Below are positions 6,204 through 13,136 of a stretch of DNA of 13,136 bases, one piece after another (the first letter of the stretch is position 1; every line of letters begins with the position of its first letter). A program made the position numbers and the translations under genes. Below the pieces are notes generated by a model. The model did not search any database, was not told where the DNA came from, and worked only from the letters and a program-made list of their open reading frames with translations. Origin of the DNA: Verrucomicrobiota bacterium (GTDB taxonomy: Bacteria > Verrucomicrobiota > Verrucomicrobiia > Verrucomicrobiales > Akkermansiaceae); contig WBXE01000047.1 of NCBI GenBank assembly GCA_008932955.1, positions 1 through 13,136 of the forward strand, written 5' to 3'.

Positions 6204-8146
6204 TGGTCGGCGTGCTTGGGCTCGTCAAACGGGTTGCCGGCGCTGCCAACGGTTTCGCTGGCGGCGGGGGAGTCGTCGGTGATGATGTCGTCGAGCAAGT
6301 GCTTGATGCCGGCCTCGGCCATTTCGCTGCGCGGATAGATGCCGCGGGCTTTCAGATACCAAGCCAGCGCGGTGCCGGTTTGCTTGGGGGTGCGGCTCTC
6401 AAACTGGTGGGCGCGGTCGAGCGCCTTGGTGAAATCGGCCACCTTAGGCGCGAGCAATTCGATTTCGCGGCCGAGTTTCGGGTCATCGGGAAATTCCGCG
6501 CGCAATTGGGCAAGTTGCTCCCAGGCGGAGTAGTTTTGGCCGACCTTGCCAAACTCGGCGGCCTTGCCGAGGGCCGCCTCAATCTTGGTTAGATTGGTGA
6601 TAATTTGCTTAAAGGCGTCCTCGCGTTTGGCATCGCCTTGGATGACCGGTGCGAATTCGTATTGGCGTTTGAAAATTTCGCGGAAGTTGCGTTCGCTCAG
6701 CAAGCGGTCGAAGTCGTTGCGTGCGGTGAGCATGGGGGCGGCATCGGTGATGAGTTTGCGGAATTCATCGAGTTTGGGATTGGTGGGCCAGATTTCGGTG
6801 GCGGCGCGGATTTTCTCGGCGGCCTTGTTGTTTTCGTGGGCCAGCAGGTGGGCTTTGGCCTCCTCGATGGCGAGGTCGGAGGCGAGCGAGTAGCCGGAGA
6901 TGGCGCCGTCCATTTTGGAGGAGGGAAAATCCTTGGCGGTGGTTTTGAGTTTGGTGGACAGCTCCTTGGCCTTGGTGAAGTCATGGGCTTGCAGGGCGCC
7001 GTAGATCTCGTAGGAATCCCGAGTGTAGGCGAGTACTTTGAGTTTTTTCTCTAACGGCAGGGTGGCGACCGGCCCGAGGTACTCACCGATGGCGAAGGCT
7101 TCCATCAGGCGCTGCGAGGCGGAGTGAAGCTCGCCGCGGGTGAGCATGAGGTTGAAGGCCTCGATGTATTTGTCGGCTTCGTGCACTGCTTCGTTAGATA
7201 GGGCGTCCAGCGACGACACGGTGGGACTCACGCCCATCGATTGGGTGAACAACTTGGCCACATCCGAGCCCTTGTCGATGCGCAGGGTGGTATCGCCGTC
7301 TTTCCACACCTGGTTGTAAAAGCGGGCGGCCATGATCACATGTTCGAAGCGCCGCTGCATGAACCATTGCACCATGTTCACCTGATATTGCGCCTTGGTG
7401 GTGATCGTCTGGGCTTCGGTGCGCACGATGTTGGCCTTTTTCAGCGCCTCGATTTCGACGATGCGGCGCAGGGTGTCGGCGTATTTGAGCGACTGGGTGC
7501 CGGCACCCGGGTTATCGGTGGCGGCGGCCGGTTTACCGCCGTTTTTGCCGCCGGCCAGGGGGGTGGCGGAGGCCACGCCGGCAGGTTTTTCATGGCGTGC
7601 ATCCCAGTCGGCCTTGGCTTCGATGGTCTTTTTTTCCTGTTCGATGGAATCGTTGAGTTTGCGCAGGCCGTTGACGTCTTGTTTGGAGAGCATGGCCATG
7701 TACACGGCCTCGGCGAGGGTGGAGCAGATGTTGGCATCTCCCGGATAGGCAGCGGCCCGGGGCAATAGATTGAACGCGCTGTAAAGGTTGGGTGAGGGCT
7801 TGTGGAATGGCGACACCGTCGCTAACACCTCGGCAATGGTTTTGCGGTATTCCAAGGTCGCCGCATCGCTCTCCGGCGGCTGGCTCAAGTACTTTTCAAA
7901 GCGTGCCTTGAGCAGCCGATTATCGCCTAAGGGAATATTCACGCCGCCGACGGTAATGGTTTCCGCCGAGGGGTCGAGCATGGGAATCTCCTGGCCAAGC
8001 GGGCCAGCTGCCGGCTTGGCTTGGGGCCGCACGGCAGTGTCTTGAGGGGCCCCGGGTTGCGCTGCGGGCTGGCCCGCCGGCGGCGTGTACACCTGGCCGT
8101 AAACCATGCCGGAGGCTAACAAAAAAAGGCAGAGATGCGGGGACAT
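6200..8146 (-). CDS. Exported helical protein of unknown function (648 residues)
   Basis: I do not recognise a named family. The N-terminus (MSPHLCLFLLASGMVYGQ) looks like a short signal peptide with a possible cut near residue 18, followed by a Pro/Ala/Gln-rich spacer (about 20-53). The rest is mostly predicted helix: a block at 75-185 rich in Lys/Glu near its end, a low-complexity Gly/Ala/Lys/Asn linker at about 190-216, and a long region from 220 to 635 whose alternating charged and Ala/Leu pattern suggests TPR-like or other solenoid repeats, though I cannot define units by eye. It ends NPFDEPKHADH. It is probably periplasmic or membrane-associated. The ATG at 8146 has no Shine-Dalgarno; three and a half copies of a 22-base repeat lie directly upstream. 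It sits between the small membrane protein and the flavoprotein, overlapping the latter by four bases. Its helical content fits a scaffold role, but that is inference. Confidence 0.75.
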   Translation of the reverse strand: MSPHLCLFLLASGMVYGQVYTPPAGQPAAQPGAPQDTAVRPQAKPAAGPLGQEIPMLDPSAETITVGGVNIPLGDNRLLKARFEKYLSQPPESDAATLEYRKTIAEVLATVSPFHKPSPNLYSAFNLLPRAAAYPGDANICSTLAEAVYMAMLSKQDVNGLRKLNDSIEQEKKTIEAKADWDARHEKPAGVASATPLAGGKNGGKPAAATDNPGAGTQSLKYADTLRRIVEIEALKKANIVRTEAQTITTKAQYQVNMVQWFMQRRFEHVIMAARFYNQVWKDGDTTLRIDKGSDVAKLFTQSMGVSPTVSSLDALSNEAVHEADKYIEAFNLMLTRGELHSASQRLMEAFAIGEYLGPVATLPLEKKLKVLAYTRDSYEIYGALQAHDFTKAKELSTKLKTTAKDFPSSKMDGAISGYSLASDLAIEEAKAHLLAHENNKAAEKIRAATEIWPTNPKLDEFRKLITDAAPMLTARNDFDRLLSERNFREIFKRQYEFAPVIQGDAKREDAFKQIITNLTKIEAALGKAAEFGKVGQNYSAWEQLAQLRAEFPDDPKLGREIELLAPKVADFTKALDRAHQFESRTPKQTGTALAWYLKARGIYPRSEMAEAGIKHLLDDIITDDSPAASETVGSAGNPFDEPKHADH

Positions 8147-8151
8147 GGGAG

Positions 8152-8227
8152 GCGGGTGGGCTAGGTTGTCGAAGCGGGTGGGCTAGGTTGTCGAAGCGGG
8201 TGGGCTAGGTTGTCGAGGCGGGTGGGC
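8152..8227. repeat. 22-base tandem repeat, about 3.5 copies, before the 648-residue gene
   Basis: The unit gcgggtgggctaggttgtcg plus aa occurs at 8152-8173 and 8174-8195, then with one change (final a to g) at 8196-8217, followed by a partial copy at 8218-8227. It fills nearly the whole 89-base space between the stop of the 134-residue gene (8236) and the start of the 648-residue gene (8146), so it would be the leader or intercistronic mRNA for the latter. On the transcribed strand each unit is C-rich and contains CTAG. Spacers of unique sequence are absent, so this is not a CRISPR array. Confidence 0.9.
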
Positions 8228-8235
8228 GGTAGTTA

Positions 8236-8640
8236 TTAGAGGCGGTTGACGGCGGTGGCCACCGGGATGCCGCCTTGGCGGACCTTGACGCGCATGGAAT
8301 AGCGTTGTTCGCGTTCGACGTTGAGGTTGTTGAAATTGGGGGGGATTTCGATGCCGAGCAATTCATCGCCGCCCTTGGAGGAGACGCGCAAGCTGATGAT
8401 TTGTCCGCGGTCTGGGGTCCAGCGGAGTTTTTCATCGATTTTTCCTTCGACGGAGTATTCGTTGCCGCGCAGGCTGTTGCCGTTTTCGAGGAAATCCTCA
8501 ATGTTGAGGGTGCCCACATCACCGAAAGAGGTTTTTTTATGCTTGAACAACGATGGACCCGCGACGACGGCCACCACCACTGCTGCGGCAATGCCGATGA
8601 GGATACCTGGATGCAAACTGGAACTAGCGCGACGAGCCAT
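8236..8640 (-). CDS. Small membrane-anchored protein of unknown function (134 residues)
   Basis: The product begins with a basic stretch (MARRASSS) and a single hydrophobic helix at about 12-32 (ILIGIAAAVVVAVVAGPSLF), then a basic KHKK. The remaining ~100 residues would lie outside the cytoplasm if the positive-inside rule holds only for the N-terminal basic patch; with the second basic patch the topology is not certain. The soluble part has short beta-rich segments (YSVEGKIDEKLRW, IISLRVSS, RYSMRVKVRQGG) that suggest a small barrel such as an OB fold, which is inference. No family was recognised. The ATG at 8640 is preceded by GCACC and no Shine-Dalgarno. It lies 81 bases downstream of the ABC transporter and 89 bases upstream of the 648-residue gene on the same strand, so it is probably part of the same transcript. 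Confidence 0.75.
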   Translation of the reverse strand: MARRASSSLHPGILIGIAAAVVVAVVAGPSLFKHKKTSFGDVGTLNIEDFLENGNSLRGNEYSVEGKIDEKLRWTPDRGQIISLRVSSKGGDELLGIEIPPNFNNLNVEREQRYSMRVKVRQGGIPVATAVNRL

Positions 8641-8721
8641 GGTGCGGAGGGGACAAAAGAATGGGTGGTGAACAACAGAAAATTAGCAACGCCAGCGGAA
8701 AAATCGAGGCTTAAATCCGGG

Positions 8722-10596
<1,875 letters not shown>

Positions 10597-10647
10597 GGTG
10601 GCAATGGGTTGACAGGTATCTGAAGGGAAGAGAAGGGAATTTTTTCT

Positions 10648-10673
10648 ATCCGGCAAGCAATAAATTGCCGGAT
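10648..10673. promoter_or_regulatory. Perfect inverted repeat between sodA and the ABC transporter gene
   Basis: Arms atccggcaa and ttgccggat (9 bases each, no mismatch) are separated by the 8-base A/T-rich spacer gcaataaa. The site lies in the divergent promoter region, 52 bases upstream of the chosen transporter start and 106 bases upstream of sodA. A T-tract (10640-10645) lies on its left side on the plus strand, the wrong side for a rightward terminator. A dimeric repressor or activator site is the most natural reading; no regulator can be named. Confidence 0.5.
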
Positions 10674-10679
10674 TGCAGC

Positions 10680-10707
10680 TTGCGCGAATAAGATCGGCTG
10701 GTATTGT
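10680..10707 (+). promoter_or_regulatory. sodA: Possible promoter for sodA
   Basis: ttgcgc at 10680-10685 and tattgt at 10702-10707 are separated by 16 bases. They match three and four of the six consensus positions for a sigma-70 type promoter. Transcription would begin near 10714 and give a leader of about 65 bases. The match is weak, and the palindrome at 10648-10673 lies immediately upstream, which would suit an activator or partly overlapping repressor. Confidence 0.25.
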
Positions 10708-10778
10708 CGCGCCTTGCCTCTGGAGGGAGCCGTTGCACCATTCCTGAGCCGCAATTACCATTACCCCCCCCAACTACC

Positions 10779-11426
10779 ATGGCCTACACCCTTCCCGAAC
10801 TCGGTTACGCATACGACGCGCTGGAGCCCTACATCGACGCCCGCACGATGGAAATCCATCTCACCAAGCACCACGCGGCCTACGTCACCAACGTCAACGC
10901 CGCCATCGCCGGCAAGCCGGAGCTTGAAGAAAAATGCCCCGGTGAATTGATCGCCGATCTCAAGGCGGTGCCCGATGATATCCGTGGCGTGGTCCGCAAC
11001 CACGGTGGCGGACACGTCAATCACTCGCTGTTTTGGAAAATGATCGCCCCCGGTGGTGCCAAGGCCCCTAGCGGCGAGTTCGCCGCGGCTATCGACGCAG
11101 CCTTCGGCTCGTTCGATGCCATGAAGGAGGCCTTTGGCAAGGCTGCGGCCGGCCGCTTCGGCTCCGGCTGGGCTTGGTTGTGCTCCACTGAGGGCAAACT
11201 CTCGGTGTGCTCGACGGCCAACCAAGATAATCCGATCATGGGCCCGGACTTTGGCGGCTTCGCCGGTGACTGCCGCCCGCTCCTCGGACTCGACGTCTGG
11301 GAACACGCGTATTACCTGAACTATCAAAACCGCCGCCCCGATTACATTGCCGCGTTTTGGCAGGTGGTCAACTGGGATGTGGTGACGGCCCGCTTCACCG
11401 GCGCTGGCTGCTGCGGCGAAAAGTAA
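10779..11426 (+). CDS. sodA: Superoxide dismutase, Mn type
   Basis: The enzyme converts superoxide to oxygen and hydrogen peroxide. The 215-residue product opens with the family start YTLPELGYAYDALEPYID. The four expected metal ligands are present: H27 (in EIHLTKHHAAY), H82 (in GGGHVNHSLFW, 76-86), D172 and H176 (in LDVWEHAYYLNYQNRRPDYI). The glycine at the GGGHxNH position together with Q149 in NQDNP is the arrangement of Mn rather than Fe enzymes; metal choice is still an inference. There is no signal peptide, so it is cytoplasmic. The C-terminal end GAGCCGEK carries an unusual Cys pair. I start at the ATG at 10779; an upstream ATG at 10704 would add 25 residues unlike the family. No Shine-Dalgarno is visible, only a run of C. 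It is monocistronic, divergent from the ABC transporter and convergent with hemL. Confidence 0.96.
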   Translation: MAYTLPELGYAYDALEPYIDARTMEIHLTKHHAAYVTNVNAAIAGKPELEEKCPGELIADLKAVPDDIRGVVRNHGGGHVNHSLFWKMIAPGGAKAPSGEFAAAIDAAFGSFDAMKEAFGKAAAGRFGSGWAWLCSTEGKLSVCSTANQDNPIMGPDFGGFAGDCRPLLGLDVWEHAYYLNYQNRRPDYIAAFWQVVNWDVVTARFTGAGCCGEK

Positions 11427-11463
11427 GCGCCCGGCTAGTGGCATTGCGGCGGTCTGCGTCCAT

Positions 11464-11488
11464 CTACAGGTTCTATTCGCCTCTGTAG
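11464..11488. repeat. Imperfect hairpin downstream of sodA
   Basis: ctacag (11464-11469) and ctgtag (11483-11488) form a stem that can extend with one bulge across gg/cc, leaving an A/T-richer loop. It lies 38 bases past the sodA stop. No T-tract follows, so a role as terminator is uncertain. Confidence 0.4.
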
Positions 11489-11513
11489 CACCAGATCCCC
11501 GCGTGCTGCGCGA

Positions 11514-11649
11514 TGAGGAGCCACCACATTTTGTGGTGGTTGCGCAAGCGCGGCCCATGCATGAGTGCTCAAGGCTCTCTTCATGGGCGGTCCTTCCGCA
11601 CGACGACAGTAACGTCGTCGCTCCCTAACGTGCCGGAGGCCAGTTGCTC
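11514..11649 (-). repeat. Composite two-hairpin repeat, copy B (inverted relative to copy A)
   Basis: The reverse complement aligns along its whole length with 885-1026. The inner part, 11517-11624, again runs from GGAGC to GCTCC. Its hairpins are caccaca-ttt-tgtggtg (11522-11538, behind ggagc at 11517) and, on the minus strand, gacgac-gttact-gtcgtc (11602-11619, behind ggagc at 11620-11624). Stem sequences are identical to copy A while loops differ, which suggests that pairing is kept under selection or that the stems are the recognised part. It occupies the convergent gap between sodA and hemL. Confidence 0.8.
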
Positions 11650-11661
11650 AGCAGGTTTTCC

Positions 11662-11698
11662 CTAGCAGGCGATGACGCCTGTGCTCCGCTGCGCAGCG
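11662..11698. repeat. hemL: Two adjacent palindromes just downstream of hemL
   Basis: caggcg-atga-cgcctg at 11666-11681 is a perfect 6-base stem with a 4-base loop; it is preceded by CTAG at 11662-11665 and, on the other strand, by GGAGC (11683-11687). A perfect 12-base palindrome cgctgcgcagcg follows at 11687-11698, directly against the hemL stop codon. Together they may mark the end of the hemL transcript, although the bases after the hairpin on the minus strand are A-rich and not T-rich. Confidence 0.6.
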
Positions 11699-13027
11699 TT
11701 AGATCCCCGCCAGCACCTCTTCAAACACCGTGAGCGTGTCGTCCAGATCCGCCTCGCTGTGCGCGAGGGACAGAAAACCCGTTTCGTAAGGGCTCGGCGC
11801 AATGTACACGCCTTTCTCAAGACAGCCCCAGAAGAATTTTTTGAACAGGTCGAGGTCTTGTTGCATTACGTCGCTGACGTTGATGATGTCGCGGTCCGCA
11901 AAGAACAGGCAGAACATCGAGCCGACGCGGTTGACACGGTGTGGCACGCCCTTGGCCGCCAGCAACGCGCGCAGGCCGGTCTCAAAATGCAGGCCCAGCT
12001 GGTCGAGTCGGGTGAAACCGTTGTGGGCCGACCCGCCGCCTGATGCCAGCGCGCCGTGGCCGGCCAGCGCCCGCAATTGGGCCAGGCCGGCGGCCATCGC
12101 CAGTGGGTTGCCGGAGAGCGTGCCCGCCTGATAGACCGGGCCGATGGGCGCGAGATAGTCCATCACGTCGGCACGCCCACCAAAGGCGCCGACGGGCAGG
12201 CCGCCGCCGATGACCTTGCCGAAGCACGACAGGTCTGGTGTTAGATTTTCGAGGCCCTGCACGCCGGCCTTGCCAAGGCGGAAGCCGGTCATCACCTCGT
12301 CGAAGATGAGCAAGGCGCCGTATTGTTTGGTGATGGAGGACAAACGCTCGAGGAAGCCGGGCTGTGGAAATATCAGGCCGGCATTGGCGGGGTAGCTCTC
12401 GACGATGATGGCCGCAATCTGCTCGCCACAGGCAGCAAACACCGCTTCCAGCGCGGCGGGGTCGTTGTAGGGCAGTACCAGCGTGTGCTTGGCAAAATCC
12501 TTCGGCACGCCCGCTGAATCCGGTTCGCCATGGGTCAGCGCGCCGGAACCGGCCGCCACTAACAATGAATCGCTGTGGCCGTGGTAGCAGCCGTCGAATT
12601 TGACGATCTTGTCGCGTTTAGTGAACCCGCGGGCGAGGCGGATGGCGGACATGGTGGCCTCGGTGCCGGAGTTGCACATGCGCACTTTTTGGACTGAGGG
12701 CACCCAATCGCAGATGGTGCGGGCCATTTCCACCTCGAACGGATTGGGGATGCCGAAAGAAATCCCGTCCTTGGCCACCTCGTGAATCACGTTGATGACG
12801 GCGGCGGGCGCATGGCCGAGAATGTTGGGCCCCCACGAGCCGATGTAGTCGATATAGGTCTTGCCGTCGATGTCTTCGATCCGGCAACCCTTGGCCCGGC
12901 GAATAAAAAAGGGCTCACCGCCGACGTTGCGAAAAGCCCGCACCGGCGAGTTGACGCCGCCGGGAATGAGTTGTTTGGCGACGGCAAAAAGCTTTGAGGA
13001 GAGGCTGGTTGTGGAATTCGGGGTCAT
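11699..13027 (-). CDS. hemL: Glutamate-1-semialdehyde 2,1-aminomutase
   Basis: HemL is a PLP-dependent enzyme that moves the amino group of glutamate-1-semialdehyde to give 5-aminolevulinate, the C5-pathway entry to haem and other tetrapyrroles. The product of 442 residues shows FAVAKQLIPGGVNSPVRAF (14-32), SWGPNILGHAP, the NSGTEATMSAIRLARG block (119-134), GCYHGHSDS (147-154), FDEVMTGFR (242-250) and CFGKVIGGGLPVG (268-280), where K271 is the PLP lysine. Residues about 324-337 (GALASGGGSAHNGF) look like a small Gly-rich insertion beyond the usual sequence, which explains the slightly greater length. The ATG at 13027 is chosen because family similarity starts soon after it; the frame stays open to 13132 with sequence that does not look like protein. 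No Shine-Dalgarno is visible. Other haem genes are not in the window, and hemL converges with sodA across a repeat-rich gap. Confidence 0.96.
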   Translation of the reverse strand: MTPNSTTSLSSKLFAVAKQLIPGGVNSPVRAFRNVGGEPFFIRRAKGCRIEDIDGKTYIDYIGSWGPNILGHAPAAVINVIHEVAKDGISFGIPNPFEVEMARTICDWVPSVQKVRMCNSGTEATMSAIRLARGFTKRDKIVKFDGCYHGHSDSLLVAAGSGALTHGEPDSAGVPKDFAKHTLVLPYNDPAALEAVFAACGEQIAAIIVESYPANAGLIFPQPGFLERLSSITKQYGALLIFDEVMTGFRLGKAGVQGLENLTPDLSCFGKVIGGGLPVGAFGGRADVMDYLAPIGPVYQAGTLSGNPLAMAAGLAQLRALAGHGALASGGGSAHNGFTRLDQLGLHFETGLRALLAAKGVPHRVNRVGSMFCLFFADRDIINVSDVMQQDLDLFKKFFWGCLEKGVYIAPSPYETGFLSLAHSEADLDDTLTVFEEVLAGI

Positions 13028-13136
13028 AACACAATAGCAGCTGCACACTGCGCGCTGAGTGTTGCGCGGCAATGCCCTGCGCGTCAAGTTAAGGAAGTCG
13101 CGGATAGAGAAACCACTGATGGAAAGACCCAAGACA

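Noticed and set aside
8152..8227. CRISPR array
   Set aside because: The 22-base units abut each other without unique spacers and no cas genes are present.
10597..10773. An N-terminal extension of the ABC transporter
   Set aside because: The frame is open, but the residues look non-coding, the stretch contains the divergent promoter palindrome, and ATPase homology begins at the GTG at 10596.

Overview
The window is an ordinary-looking chromosomal segment of a G+C-rich Gram-negative-type bacterium. The best guess is a Verrucomicrobiota member. This rests on gene style (a signal-peptide protein of unknown function next to a bacterial ABCG-type transporter, accB-accC, a lone thiE) and on repeat-rich intergenic DNA; it is an impression, not a phylogenetic placement. 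Eleven protein genes are supported. No rRNA, tRNA, insertion sequence, prophage or CRISPR array is visible.

Layout from left to right: tandem palindromic repeats (53-156) that run into the 3' end of thiE (minus, 125-793); a 339-base gap holding a composite two-hairpin repeat and three pairs of 7-base tandem repeats; accC and accB (minus, transcribed accB to accC, 1133-3004), the carboxylase half of acetyl-CoA carboxylase; divergently, an L,D-transpeptidase-like lipoprotein (plus, 3161-3760); a repeat-rich gap with a perfect 26-base tandem duplication; a lone MNT-type nucleotidyltransferase (minus, 4032-4409); then a four-gene minus-strand run (10596 down to 4629) made of an ABCG-like ABC transporter, a small membrane-anchored protein, a 648-residue exported helical protein and an FAD-dependent oxidoreductase that starts inside the stop codon of its neighbour. 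Divergent from the transporter is a Mn-type superoxide dismutase gene (plus, 10779-11426). It converges on hemL (minus, 11699-13027), with a second, inverted copy of the composite repeat between them.

Functionally this is mostly housekeeping: thiamine phosphate synthesis, the first step of fatty acid synthesis, wall cross-linking, superoxide defence and tetrapyrrole synthesis. The least understood part is the transporter / small membrane protein / helical exported protein / flavoprotein run, which looks like one transcription unit of unknown purpose.

The most interesting structure is non-coding. Two inverted copies of a ~140-base element (885-1026 and 11514-11649) each consist of two different hairpins facing inward, each preceded by the same word GGAGC. 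This resembles REPIN/BIME elements moved by RAYT transposases, but with unlike palindromes behind a shared head. A second hairpin class sits behind CTAG. Also notable: none of the eleven chosen starts has a recognisable Shine-Dalgarno sequence, and seven of the eleven have CC immediately before the start codon. I do not see a convincing new defence or metabolic system here.
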